NCBI GenBank assembly: GCA_024230095.1
Contig: JAAERS010000052.1
Span: 1-42,581 of the forward strand
Source: Gammaproteobacteria bacterium
GTDB lineage: Bacteria; Pseudomonadota; Gammaproteobacteria; Pseudomonadales; Balneatricaceae
Direction of reading: 5' to 3'
Length of the DNA: 42,581 bases
The position numbers were made by a program, and so were the translations under genes. The notes below the pieces were generated by a model. It ran no database searches. It was not told the origin of the DNA and was given only the letters and a program-made list of their open reading frames with translations. Below are positions 19,005 to 27,281 of this stretch, in pieces; position 1 is the first letter of the stretch, and each line of letters opens with the position of its first letter.

Positions 19005-20154
19005 GTTAAAACTCAAACGTCGTACTTTAATAAAAGCAGGTGCTGCTAGCCTGTTCATGTCTGGCATGCCGGTACAAGGTTTTACTAAAGGTAAGCCGCC
19101 AGGTAGCATATCAGTGATCATTTTAGAGGGTGGTATGGATGGCCTAGCAGCAGTCCCCCCTATTGGTGACCCGGATTTGATGCGTATGCGCAAGTCGCTA
19201 ACGCCAGAGCATTATCAACCATTGAATGATTTTTTTGGTTTGCATCCTTCATTAAAGTTTTTCGCTCAATTAATGGCCCATGGCCATGCTTCGGCGGTAC
19301 ACGCCAGTGCTTTTCCTTACACCAAGCGATCACATTTTGAGGGCCAAAACTTGATAGAAGGTGGCGGATTATCGCCGTTTGCAGAAAAGTCAGGCTGGCT
19401 TGGTCGTGCTTTAGAATTAGCGGGATTAGCGGGGCGTGCACTGTCTTTAGACATGCCGTTGATCCTGCGTGGTCATAAAGACAATGACAATTTTTATCCA
19501 GCTAGTATTCGTGGCTCTAATAAACCCAATGTTGATTTGGTTGATATTATTGCTATGGGGCATAGCCGTGAGGCGGCGCAGGCATTTAAGAAGATAGCGC
19601 GGAAAAGTGAGACACATGTTCAGGTACCAAGGGATCCCGCTAGTTTGGCGCGTTATGCGGGCCAGGCAATCGCACAAGCCGACGGCCCATTGGCGTCTGT
19701 GATTCGAGTAAAGCAATTTGATACCCATGCTAATCAGGTCGAAGAAGGAGATGCTGATAGGGGGCGTTTGGCCCAGCAATTGACCGTGGTGGATGATGTT
19801 ATAGCCGGGTATCGGCGAGGCTTGGGCGAGGCTTGGAATAATGCCATTATCCTTACCTTGACGGAGTTTGGCCGCACGGTTGCGGTCAATGGCACCATCG
19901 GCTCTGATCACGGCTATGGTAGTGTTGGCTTGTTGGCTGGAGGCTGTTTACCTGCTAGTCGAGTAGTGGCTGACTGGCCAGGGTTGAGTAAGCGTGATCA
20001 GTTTGAAAAACGCGACCTACAAGCGACCATTGATTACCGTTCCGTATGTGCTGCCTGCCTCGAAAAGAGTCTTGGCCTAGAGCATGATGTAATTGCCAGT
20101 AAGGTGTTCTTACAACCCGATTTGCCGCGAGTTTATGAGCACCTATTTGCCTAG
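18997..20154 (+). CDS. DUF1501 family protein with Tat signal
   Basis: A 385-residue protein of the DUF1501 family, an alkaline-phosphatase-like/sulfatase-like fold group of unconfirmed activity. A twin-arginine signal (KRRTLIKAGAASLF, about residues 7-20) predicts folded export to the periplasm. Family-like blocks are ILEGGMDGL near the mature N terminus, PYTKRSHFEGQNLIE, and TLTEFGRTVAVNGTIGSDHG toward the C terminus. It overlaps DUF1800 by 8 bases, so the two are translated together and probably work together outside the cytoplasm. The next gene, of unknown family, follows after 12 bases. Confidence 0.9.
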   Translation: MSKLKLKRRTLIKAGAASLFMSGMPVQGFTKGKPPGSISVIILEGGMDGLAAVPPIGDPDLMRMRKSLTPEHYQPLNDFFGLHPSLKFFAQLMAHGHASAVHASAFPYTKRSHFEGQNLIEGGGLSPFAEKSGWLGRALELAGLAGRALSLDMPLILRGHKDNDNFYPASIRGSNKPNVDLVDIIAMGHSREAAQAFKKIARKSETHVQVPRDPASLARYAGQAIAQADGPLASVIRVKQFDTHANQVEEGDADRGRLAQQLTVVDDVIAGYRRGLGEAWNNAIILTLTEFGRTVAVNGTIGSDHGYGSVGLLAGGCLPASRVVADWPGLSKRDQFEKRDLQATIDYRSVCAACLEKSLGLEHDVIASKVFLQPDLPRVYEHLFA

Positions 20155-20166
20155 GGAGGCTTTGTA

Positions 20167-20970
20167 GTGAAAATGGCCGATGCCTTGCAATTGATTTTTC
20201 GACCCTTGAAAATGAGTGTTTTGGGTCTATTTCTGGTTTTAACAGTGATGCCTGTTCAAGCTGTAGATATGTCCAATTGGAGTGATAAAACAATCTGTCG
20301 CCTAGTGGCGACGCAGGTGAATAATGCGGCTTTTTTGGAGGAGGCTAGCAGTCGCGGGTTAAATTGCCAATCTGGCCAGAGCAATAGCCCAAACCAACAT
20401 GCCAGTCAGACAGTCAAAATCCTGCCTAAGCCACAGGGTATAACGATCTATGCGGTGCAGTTTAGTAAAGCCGATCGACATCGTTTAACGTCAGAGCCTA
20501 TCAATAAAACGGCTTTTGATTTTAATCTCGCTCAGCTCGCCAAACTGTCCCAACCTATAACCTGTCGCTTTCGATTGCGTAGAGTAATTTATGAACACAA
20601 GGTGGAAGGTGTCATAGAGCATTGGAATATGGCCAATGGACAATTTTTGGCTAATCAAGAAGGCATACAATTGATAGGCAACTGGCGGATGAAGGGGCTG
20701 TCAGGCGATCCTAGTTATCTGAGGGATGAAGTCAATTTGCGCCTTGATGACCAAGGCCATTTGATAGGAAAAATGGCGTACTTTCCACTGATGGTTGATA
20801 ATGGTGAGGCCGCCCGGCAACCCATCTATATAACCGTAAAGCCCCATAAGCGTTCAAAACCACTGGATATGGCCAAGCCTGTTAGGGCTGAGTATTGGAT
20901 TGACGTTGAGGACTGGGCTGGGGGGGTCTTGAATTTGACTCGATGTCATATTCAAGAAGAGACTCAATAA
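20167..20970 (+). CDS. Secreted protein of unknown function (third gene of DUF1800/DUF1501 unit)
   Basis: I do not recognise the 267-residue family. A signal peptide is likely (hydrophobic residues 16-30, possible cleavage after VQA near 32). Just after it comes a short block with two cysteines: WSDKTICRLV (Cys44) and EEASSRGLNC (Cys67). It resembles a brief motif I associate with assorted secreted proteins of marine bacteria (low certainty). Two more cysteines, Cys133 and Cys260, could form a disulfide. The second half is beta-rich. The GTG at 20167 was chosen because GGGAGG lies about 6 bases upstream. It sits 12 bases after the DUF1501 gene, so it likely belongs to the same transcript. Confidence 0.75.
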   Translation: MKMADALQLIFRPLKMSVLGLFLVLTVMPVQAVDMSNWSDKTICRLVATQVNNAAFLEEASSRGLNCQSGQSNSPNQHASQTVKILPKPQGITIYAVQFSKADRHRLTSEPINKTAFDFNLAQLAKLSQPITCRFRLRRVIYEHKVEGVIEHWNMANGQFLANQEGIQLIGNWRMKGLSGDPSYLRDEVNLRLDDQGHLIGKMAYFPLMVDNGEAARQPIYITVKPHKRSKPLDMAKPVRAEYWIDVEDWAGGVLNLTRCHIQEETQ

Positions 20971-21097
20971 GTAAAATTTTAGCCATTAGAAAAGTGATGG
21001 TCATCCCATGTTTTTTATTGTTCTTAGTCAATTTACATTTTGATATTGTTTGGCGCAAAATGCGGTGAATAATAATTTCAACAATTCGGCCTGCATT

Positions 21098-22258
21098 ATG
21101 CCTGTTTCTGAGCCCTTAGCGTCGTCTGTGATCGCTACTGACAATACGACTGCCCAATATGTTACCCAGTCCCTGCGGAGCAGAGCTCAAGGGGCTCGTC
21201 AGGGGCAGGTTACCCTGCCATCCTACTTTTATACTGGGGATGAGATTTTGCAATTGGAATTACAAGCCATTTTCGATAAAGAGTGGATTTGTATTGGTCG
21301 TAGTGATGAGGTGCCAGAAGCGGGTGATTATGTCACGACTCAAGTGTTGAATGAACCACTAATTTTATTGCGTGATGAGCAGGGTGACCTGCAGGTGCTG
21401 TCCAATGTTTGTCGCCATCGGTGTATGAAGGTGGCAGATGGTAGCGGCAAAAAAGCCCGTGGTTTTACTTGTCCATATCACGCTTGGAGCTATGATTTAA
21501 AGGGTAAATTGATTGCTGCGCCGCGCATGAAAGAAGATGGCTTTAAAATGGTTGACCATGACCTTGCGCAAGTGCGGTTTGAACAATGGCAAGGTTTTGT
21601 TTACGTCAACCTTGATGGCAAGGCTGAGCCTTTGGCGCCGCGGTTGACGGGGTTGGATACTATTCTAGCCAATTACCATACGGACCAGATGTTGCATCAT
21701 TTTAGTCAAGAAGACGTTTGGCACTGTAATTGGAAAGCCTTAGTCGAGAACTTCATGGAAGGCTATCACCTAAACTGTGTGCATCCACAAACATTGCGCC
21801 CTATAACGCCAACTTCCCGAGCCAAAAAGCTGCCCGATGGGCCTGGCTACACAGCCTACGCCGCGAATTACAATCAAGGCTACGAAGCACGTAAATTTAA
21901 ACACGAAGATTTATCGGGTGAAGAGGCCAATCGCTCTTCCTTGTTTTGTGTGTACCCATCACATATTGCCTCCCAGTCACCACACTTACTGGTATATATG
22001 GCCATTCAGCCATTGACGTCTAGCAGCTTAAAAGTTCGGTGGGGTATGTCGATTCGTAGTCTAGATATGGTAGGTCAGGGGATGGATGCATTAGAAGCTC
22101 TGTGGACCAGGGTCAATGCAGAAGATAAGGCCAAGTTAGAAGGCTTGCAAGCTACCTATTCATCTCGCCATGCTCAGGCGGGGCCGTTGGCTCCAGAAGA
22201 CTTAGAAGGCACTATTAAGGACTTCCATCGCTATTTGGCACGTATGCTAGAGCATTAA
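21098..22258 (+). CDS. Rieske non-heme iron oxygenase, large (alpha) subunit
   Basis: Ring-hydroxylating/demethylating type oxygenase. In 386-residue numbering the Rieske [2Fe-2S] ligands are Cys105 and His107 (CRHRCMKV) and Cys125 and His128 (CPYHAWSYD). The mononuclear iron site is ENFMEGYHLNCVHP with His224 and His229. Layout and length resemble single-component oxygenases acting on quaternary amines or small aromatics, but the substrate cannot be named. No small subunit, ferredoxin or reductase gene lies nearby. The start is uncertain: the ATG at 21098 was preferred, while TTG 21050 and GTG 21065 are in frame; none has a good ribosome binding site. The stop overlaps the opposite-strand DUF3820 gene by 4 bases. 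Confidence 0.88.
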   Translation: MPVSEPLASSVIATDNTTAQYVTQSLRSRAQGARQGQVTLPSYFYTGDEILQLELQAIFDKEWICIGRSDEVPEAGDYVTTQVLNEPLILLRDEQGDLQVLSNVCRHRCMKVADGSGKKARGFTCPYHAWSYDLKGKLIAAPRMKEDGFKMVDHDLAQVRFEQWQGFVYVNLDGKAEPLAPRLTGLDTILANYHTDQMLHHFSQEDVWHCNWKALVENFMEGYHLNCVHPQTLRPITPTSRAKKLPDGPGYTAYAANYNQGYEARKFKHEDLSGEEANRSSLFCVYPSHIASQSPHLLVYMAIQPLTSSSLKVRWGMSIRSLDMVGQGMDALEALWTRVNAEDKAKLEGLQATYSSRHAQAGPLAPEDLEGTIKDFHRYLARMLEH

Positions 22259-22467
22259 TTTTTGAGCGGCTTTATTAGGTATTCAAGGCCATTGGTTTTG
22301 AGTTCAAGTGCTAGCTGCATTAATTGACCTAGTTCTCCTTTTGGGAACTCCTTTTTGGCAAACCAGAGTAAATAATCTTCGGGCAAGTCAATAATGATAC
22401 GGCCTTGGTATTTGCCAAATGGCATGGTGGTACGAGCCAGTTTGAGCAAATTGTGTTGTTCTAGCAT
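22255..22467 (-). CDS. DUF3820 family protein
   Basis: A 70-residue protein with the DUF3820 core: MPFGKYQGRIIIDLPEDYL followed by LWFAKKEFPKGELGQLMQ. The family is widespread in proteobacteria and its function is not established (some members are annotated as quorum-sensing-regulated). It lies 3 bases after yaeQ on the same strand, so the two are probably co-transcribed. Its stop overlaps the convergent Rieske gene by 4 bases. Confidence 0.85.
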   Translation of the reverse strand: MLEQHNLLKLARTTMPFGKYQGRIIIDLPEDYLLWFAKKEFPKGELGQLMQLALELKTNGLEYLIKPLKN

Positions 22468-22470
22468 GGT

Positions 22471-23010
22471 TTAGGTTTTCAAGGTGTTTAGTTGAATGTT
22501 GCAATCTCCTACGGCACTAGTAAGCCATATTTCTTCATCTTGGATAGTGGCTTGAATAATCATGCTGCGTTCTGCTAGTTTGGATAGTTGCTCGGTTTGC
22601 TCGTTGGGCAAGTTGTAGATATGTAAGTTATCTAGGTTGTAAATTTTATTTTTTATTTGCTGCCACCAAACATCGGCACTATTACCGCTATAGGTATAGA
22701 TGTATACCTCTTGACTGCGCCCACAGGCTTTGCGGATGCGTTTTTCGTCGGGTTGGCCTAGTTCGATCCAGGTTTCGATTTCATCGCTTAAAGACAACTG
22801 CCAGATGTCGGGTTCATCATCTGTGCTTAGCCCTTTGGTGAAAGCTAGCTGTTTGTCGGCATGACAAATAAAAGCCAAAATCCGTACCATCATGCGTTGC
22901 TCATTTTCTGAGGGGTGGCGGGCGATGGTTAGGTGATGATTTTCATAATGGTGGCGGTCTAAGTCTGATATCTGTAGTTCAGCCTTGTGAATTGTTGCTT
23001 TTTGGGCCAT
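22471..23010 (-). CDS. yaeQ: YaeQ family protein
   Basis: A 179-residue member of the YaeQ family (181 in E. coli), a PD-(D/E)XK nuclease-like fold of unknown role. Recognisable segments are the start MAQKATIHKAELQISDLDR, HLTIARHPSENEQRMMVR, and IWQLSLSDEIETWIELGQP, containing acidic residues of the nuclease-like core. It is upstream of the DUF3820 gene with a 3-base gap. Confidence 0.9.
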   Translation of the reverse strand: MAQKATIHKAELQISDLDRHHYENHHLTIARHPSENEQRMMVRILAFICHADKQLAFTKGLSTDDEPDIWQLSLSDEIETWIELGQPDEKRIRKACGRSQEVYIYTYSGNSADVWWQQIKNKIYNLDNLHIYNLPNEQTEQLSKLAERSMIIQATIQDEEIWLTSAVGDCNIQLNTLKT

Positions 23011-23053
23011 GGAAAATGCTCGCCATAAAAAGCGTGACTATACCCTATTGGCC

Positions 23054-23080
23054 AAAAAAAAGCCCGCCATATGGGCGGGC
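23054..23080 (-). terminator. Rho-independent terminator of eda operon
   Basis: Read on the minus strand, GCCCGCC, a 5-base loop and GGCGGGC form a 7-bp all-GC stem (23062-23080) followed by eight Ts (23061-23054). It lies 19 bases past the eda stop. Confidence 0.92.
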
Positions 23081-23098
23081 AAAAATGAGCAATCATAT

Positions 23099-23758
23099 CT
23101 ACTCGGTAGGAGTTCCCTTAAGTTGGCTTGCTTCACGAGCTAGGTTTTCAATAGCCGACCAATCGCCAGTGGCAAGCAAGCCATTTGGTGTCATCCAAGT
23201 GCCACCGACACACATTACATTGGGTAGTTCGAGAAACTGTCCGACATTGCTGGGTTTAATGCCACCAGTGGGACAAAATTTAAGGTTTGCCAAGGGGCCG
23301 TAGAAAGCTTTTAGTAAATCCGTGCCGCCCACAACAACGGCTGGAAATAGTTTAAACCTCTCGTAACCGAGTTCCATGCCGGCCATGGCCTCGCTTACGC
23401 TGGCAACCCCTGGCAAAAGGGGTATAGAAGCCTGCGCGCCGTGAGCTAATAGCTTGGGCGTGGCGCCAGGGCTAACAATAAAGTCAGCGCCAGCGTCAAT
23501 ACAGGCTTCGTACTGTTCAGGTGTGGTAACTGTGCCGGCGCCTACAATCGCGTCGGGTAGAGCTTCACTAATTTGTTTGATGGCTTGTAAGCCGTAATCG
23601 TTGCGAAGGGTGATTTCTAATACTTTGAGGCCACCCCTCACCAGTGCTGTGCAAACCCCAATAGCTTGTTCGGCATTGTCTAGCTTGAGTACTGGTATGA
23701 CTGGAGCCTGAGCGCAAATATTATCGATACGCTGAATATGTTGTTGTATGTTGGTCAT
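23099..23758 (-). CDS. eda: KDPG/KHG aldolase (Entner-Doudoroff)
   Basis: Splits 2-keto-3-deoxy-6-phosphogluconate into pyruvate and glyceraldehyde 3-phosphate. The Schiff-base lysine is Lys136 in YERFKLFPA; the base Glu48 and Arg52 lie in VLEITLRN. GAGTV, PGATP and CPTGGI are family phosphate-site motifs. At 219 residues it is full length (213 in E. coli). The ATG abuts the pgl stop with no gap, so eda is last in zwf-pgl-eda. No edd is in the window. Confidence 0.95.
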   Translation of the reverse strand: MTNIQQHIQRIDNICAQAPVIPVLKLDNAEQAIGVCTALVRGGLKVLEITLRNDYGLQAIKQISEALPDAIVGAGTVTTPEQYEACIDAGADFIVSPGATPKLLAHGAQASIPLLPGVASVSEAMAGMELGYERFKLFPAVVVGGTDLLKAFYGPLANLKFCPTGGIKPSNVGQFLELPNVMCVGGTWMTPNGLLATGDWSAIENLAREASQLKGTPTE

Positions 23759-24478
23759 CTAGGCGCTCCAATAGACGCTAAGTGGGCGTTGCAAAAACGC
23801 AAAAATTGGCATTTTATTTGGATTGCGCAAGGCCATGGCTTGTTGCAGTGTCTGCAATTTGTCGTCACCCACTAGGTGCAAGAATTTGTGCTTTGCCAAA
23901 TGAATCTGTTGACCGCTCAAGGTGATGCGCTGGCTGGGTTCAACCGGAGCAGTGGTTGCACTGCATAAGCTGGGGTTAGTTGGCGACATGGCATGGGCGA
24001 GGTTCGGGCAATTGGGGAACAGCGATGCCGTGTGGCCATCGTTACCCATGCCTAATACCATAACGTCAATAGGTCGCACCAGTTGTTGCAATTGTTGGTG
24101 GCACCCCTGGCAGCCTGCTTCATTACTAGGCGCACCGTTAAATAAGGTAATAAAATTCGCCTTGGTGGCCGCATTTTGTAGTAGGTGTTGTCGCACTAAA
24201 GCCGCATTACTGTCAGCTTGGTCCTCTGCCACCCAGCGTTCATCGACTAGGGTAATATCCACCTGATGCCAAGCAATCGGCTGCTGGCTTAAGGCGGTGA
24301 ACATGGCCGTGGGAGTCCTTCCTCCAGAAACGGCCAAGCTTACGCGGGGGCGGTGTTCTAGTTCTCGTGTCAGGCAGGAGGCAATGGCCGTTGCTAAGTG
24401 TTCAGCCAAGGCCTGAGTGCTGGCACTCGAATGCCATGTCACGTGTTCTGGCAGGTAATCAGGTTTAACAGTGTTCAT
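23759..24478 (-). CDS. pgl: 6-Phosphogluconolactonase
   Basis: Hydrolyses 6-phosphogluconolactone to 6-phosphogluconate, the second step of the oxidative pentose-phosphate and Entner-Doudoroff routes. NagB/DevB-type fold with AVSGGRTP, VDERW and VLGMGNDGHTASLFP. The ATG at 24478 gives 239 residues and a 14-base overlap with the zwf end. A TTG at 24502 is in frame but would lengthen the overlap to 38 bases. Middle gene of zwf-pgl-eda. Confidence 0.94.
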   Translation of the reverse strand: MNTVKPDYLPEHVTWHSSASTQALAEHLATAIASCLTRELEHRPRVSLAVSGGRTPTAMFTALSQQPIAWHQVDITLVDERWVAEDQADSNAALVRQHLLQNAATKANFITLFNGAPSNEAGCQGCHQQLQQLVRPIDVMVLGMGNDGHTASLFPNCPNLAHAMSPTNPSLCSATTAPVEPSQRITLSGQQIHLAKHKFLHLVGDDKLQTLQQAMALRNPNKMPIFAFLQRPLSVYWSA

Positions 24479-25952
24479 ACCAACGGTGTCCAAAAGCTTC
24501 AATCATGTCATAGGCCGCATGTGGCCCTTGAGTGCCTGCCGGGTAGGTGTGCAAAGGCGAGGCGCTTTGTTGCCAAGTAGCACGAATTTGGTCACACCAT
24601 TGCCACGCTGCTTCTACTTCATCGCGGCGAACAAATAGGCTCTGATTGCCTTTCAGTGCTTCCGATAGTAAGCGTTCGTAGGCATCTGGGATGCGAATAT
24701 GGCCCTGGGTCTGGGCAAAATCTAAATGCAAAGGGTCACGACGTAAGCGCATGCCTTTATCTATACCTTGCTCCTTGGTGAGGGTTTGCAAAGAGATGCC
24801 CTCATAGGGCTGTAGGCGGATGACCAGCTTATTCTTTGCCAAAGCTTCTTGATCAGCATCAAAAATGAAGTGTCGGCTAGGGCGGAAGTGGATAATGATT
24901 TCCGTTAGTTTGCTGCGCATGCGCTTGCCAGTGCGCAGATAGAAGGGTGTTCCCGCCCAGCGCCAGTTGGCGATGTCAGCGCGCAAGGCCATATAGGTTT
25001 CAGTTTGGCTTTCGGTGTTGGCATCGGCCTCGTTCAAGTAACCAGGTGTCGATTTAGCTTGATAGTGGCCATCCCCATATTGGCCGCGTACAAGGTGTTT
25101 GTTAATGGTGTTAGGTTGCATGGGCTGCAGGGCTTCTAGTACGCGCACCTTTTCGTTGCGAATGCTGTCGGCGTCTAGCCGTGAAGGCGGTTCCATGGCG
25201 ACTAGGCACAATAGCTGTAGTAGGTGGTTCTGCACCATATCACGCATTTGGCCAGCATCATCAAAATAGCCCCAGCGACCTTCTATGCCCACTTCTTCGG
25301 CAACAGTGATTTCTACGTAGCTAATGTGGTCGTGATTCCATAAGTCGGCAAAGATTGGGTTGGCAAAGCGCAGGGCTAATAAGTTCTGAACAGTTTCTTT
25401 GCCTAGGTAATGATCAATACGATAAATCTGTTGCTCGTTAAAAAATTCCCCAACCGTGTCGTTAATAACTTTTGATGATTCGAGATCATGGCCAATGGGC
25501 TTTTCCAGCACAATGCGATTGCTTGGTGTGTTAAGCTTGACGGCACTTAAGTTGCGGCAAATATCACCGAAAATTCCAGGTGGTGTGGCTAGGTAAAAAG
25601 TAACTATTGGACACCAGTCGCCAAGTTTGGTTTCAATTTGTCGGTATGCCTCTGCATTAGTCATATCCAGAGGTAGATAGGATAGGCGTTGCAAAAACTG
25701 CTTAATTACTGCACTATCAAGCTCTTCGGGGCTGACAAACTTGTGCAATGCCTGCTCGACGGTGTGCATGAATTCTTGATCATTATGCCCTTTTCGAGCT
25801 AGTCCTAGTATGCGGGTGCCTTGGTGCAGTAGTTCGGCTCTATCCAACTGATAAAGTGAGGGTAGCAGTTTGCGCAGAGATAGGTCTCCAAGGGCGCCAA
25901 ATAGCACTAGAGACTGGCTAAGGTTTTGGCTGTTTGGGTTGGTTGTCTGCAT
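24465..25952 (-). CDS. zwf: Glucose-6-phosphate 1-dehydrogenase
   Basis: NADP-dependent oxidation of glucose 6-phosphate to the lactone. The cofactor-binding N terminus is FGALGDLSLRKLLPSLYQL (residues 18-36), and the active-site signature is RIDHYLGKETVQN (178-190). EKPIGHDLE is also conserved. The 495 residues match the family (491 in E. coli). It leads the zwf-pgl-eda unit and is divergent from hexR across 135 bases that hold a candidate HexR site. Confidence 0.97.
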   Translation of the reverse strand: MQTTNPNSQNLSQSLVLFGALGDLSLRKLLPSLYQLDRAELLHQGTRILGLARKGHNDQEFMHTVEQALHKFVSPEELDSAVIKQFLQRLSYLPLDMTNAEAYRQIETKLGDWCPIVTFYLATPPGIFGDICRNLSAVKLNTPSNRIVLEKPIGHDLESSKVINDTVGEFFNEQQIYRIDHYLGKETVQNLLALRFANPIFADLWNHDHISYVEITVAEEVGIEGRWGYFDDAGQMRDMVQNHLLQLLCLVAMEPPSRLDADSIRNEKVRVLEALQPMQPNTINKHLVRGQYGDGHYQAKSTPGYLNEADANTESQTETYMALRADIANWRWAGTPFYLRTGKRMRSKLTEIIIHFRPSRHFIFDADQEALAKNKLVIRLQPYEGISLQTLTKEQGIDKGMRLRRDPLHLDFAQTQGHIRIPDAYERLLSEALKGNQSLFVRRDEVEAAWQWCDQIRATWQQSASPLHTYPAGTQGPHAAYDMIEAFGHRWYEHC

Positions 25953-25984
25953 CGCATTAAGTAACGTTTAATATTATTAATTAT

Positions 25985-25999
25985 CGTAATAATACTACA
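25985..25999. promoter_or_regulatory. Candidate HexR operator between zwf and hexR
   Basis: CGTAATAATACTACA is an imperfect dyad matching the gammaproteobacterial HexR consensus (as I recall it, TGTAAT-www-ATTACA) at 13 of 15 positions. It lies 33 bases upstream of the zwf start codon. HexR represses zwf-pgl-eda in Pseudomonas and is released by KDPG. Confidence 0.6.
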
Positions 26000-26038
26000 T
26001 ATATTCGCTCTAAGGTAGATTTATTTGTTATTATGTTG

Positions 26039-26048
26039 GTAATATTAC
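26039..26048. repeat. Perfect palindrome GTAATATTAC in the hexR upstream region
   Basis: A 10-base perfect palindrome with the same GTAAT/ATTAC half sites as the candidate HexR operator but without the 3-base spacer. It overlaps the likely hexR promoter zone. It may be a second or degenerate regulator site, or chance in AT-rich DNA. Confidence 0.4.
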
Positions 26049-26087
26049 GTAAATACACTAGTTTTGGTTTGCAGGAGTACACCAGTT

Positions 26088-26951
26088 ATGACCCCAGCCG
26101 ATAATTTGCTGGAACAACTAAATTTGCAGTTGGATAGTTTGAATCGATCTGAGCGCAAGGTTGCTCAAGTGATTCTCAATGACCCGCAGAAAGCGACTGG
26201 ACTTAGTATCGCGACCTTGGCCCAGAAGTCTGAGGTGTCTGAGCCAACGGTCAATCGTTTGTGTCGTACTTTCGGTGTAAAAGGCTTTCCCGACTTTAAA
26301 ATTCGTTTAGCGCAAAGTATGGCGACAGGCACGCCCTATATAAGTCAGAACGTGGATATCAATGACTCTGCTGAGATCTATACTGATAAAATATTTTCTA
26401 GTTCAATGGCCAGTCTTGATGCGACACGCCGTAAGGTCAATCCTGTCATGGTTGAGAAGGCGGTAGACTACCTTAGTCAGGCGCAACAGATTTTGTTTTT
26501 TGGCATGGGCGCCTCGGGCGCCGTCGCACAAGATGCTCAGCATAAGTTTTTTCGCTTCAATATCCCGGTGGTGGCTCACAATGATGCTTTGCTGATGCGC
26601 ATGCAGGCTGCGGCGTGCCGCCGCGGCGACGTGGTGGTGCTGCTGTCATTTACAGGTCGCACCATCGAGACCATTGAAATTGCCCGTTTAGCCCGTGAAG
26701 CTGGTGCGGTGACTATTGCTGTGACCGCCCCCGATTCGCCGTTGGCAGAAGCAGTTAGTATGGCCTTGGAAATTGTTGCACCTGAAGATACGGATGTGTA
26801 CATGCCGATGCAATCACGATTGATTCAACTCACCTTGTTAGATGTGCTGGCAACAGGTGTAATATTGCGTCGAGGCGAAGACTTTCAAGATCATTTACGG
26901 GGCATTAAACAAAGCTTGGTCGGCACACGCTTGGCCTTTGATAAAGACTAA
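26088..26951 (+). CDS. hexR: HexR, RpiR-family regulator of central carbon metabolism
   Basis: Transcription factor with an N-terminal helix-turn-helix (about residues 36-60, SIATLAQKSEVSEPTVNRLC) and a C-terminal SIS sugar-phosphate domain (about 120-250, with FFGMGASGAVAQDA and LLSFTGRT). KDPG is the known effector of HexR. The ATG at 26088 has AGGAGT 8 bases upstream and gives 287 residues; an in-frame ATG at 26064 lacks a site. Its divergent place next to zwf-pgl-eda supports the name over other RpiR members. Confidence 0.94.
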   Translation: MTPADNLLEQLNLQLDSLNRSERKVAQVILNDPQKATGLSIATLAQKSEVSEPTVNRLCRTFGVKGFPDFKIRLAQSMATGTPYISQNVDINDSAEIYTDKIFSSSMASLDATRRKVNPVMVEKAVDYLSQAQQILFFGMGASGAVAQDAQHKFFRFNIPVVAHNDALLMRMQAAACRRGDVVVLLSFTGRTIETIEIARLAREAGAVTIAVTAPDSPLAEAVSMALEIVAPEDTDVYMPMQSRLIQLTLLDVLATGVILRRGEDFQDHLRGIKQSLVGTRLAFDKD

Positions 26952-26966
26952 AAGGTGGGTGTGGCA

Positions 26967-27170
26967 TTGAGTAAGCAAAGATCTTGGTTAAAGTTGTTAT
27001 TAATAACCCTAGTGACTAGCACCTTGTTGTCTGCTTGTGTGCTAACTAAGGTGGTTACCGTGCCCATGCGAGTGGCCGGGGCTGTTGCTTCGGTGGTGCC
27101 TGTGGTGGGTGATGTTGTTGATGAAACTATTGAAGAAGTGGCAGATGGTATAGACGAGATACCTTTATAA
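26967..27170 (+). CDS. Small lipoprotein (NF038104-like)
   Basis: A 67-residue protein with a lipoprotein signal: basic SKQRSWLK, hydrophobic core and lipobox LLSAC with acylated Cys24. The mature part (VVTVPMRVAGAVASVVPVVG, then DVVDETIEEVADGID) resembles small enterobacterial/Pseudomonas lipoproteins of the NF038104 type; the function is unknown. AAAGGTGG at 26951-26958 suggests the TTG at 26967, though GTG 26961 or GTG 26955 are possible. It follows hexR by 15 bases and ends before a strong terminator. Confidence 0.75.
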   Translation: MSKQRSWLKLLLITLVTSTLLSACVLTKVVTVPMRVAGAVASVVPVVGDVVDETIEEVADGIDEIPL

Positions 27171-27210
27171 TAGGTATGCATGGGGTTAGGTTTGAAGTTT
27201 TTCCCTGAGC

Positions 27211-27241
27211 AAAAAAGGCCGCTGTCTAGCGGCCTTTTTTT
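27211..27241. terminator. Bidirectional Rho-independent terminator
   Basis: GGCCGCT (27217-27223), loop GTCT and AGCGGCC (27228-27234) are flanked by six As (27211-27216) and seven Ts (27235-27241). It can end the hexR-lipoprotein unit on the plus strand and the DUF3461 gene on the minus strand. Confidence 0.93.
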
Positions 27242-27281
27242 GTGCTTTTAAGTCATGCTTTGGGCTACTTAGAGCAATGGC

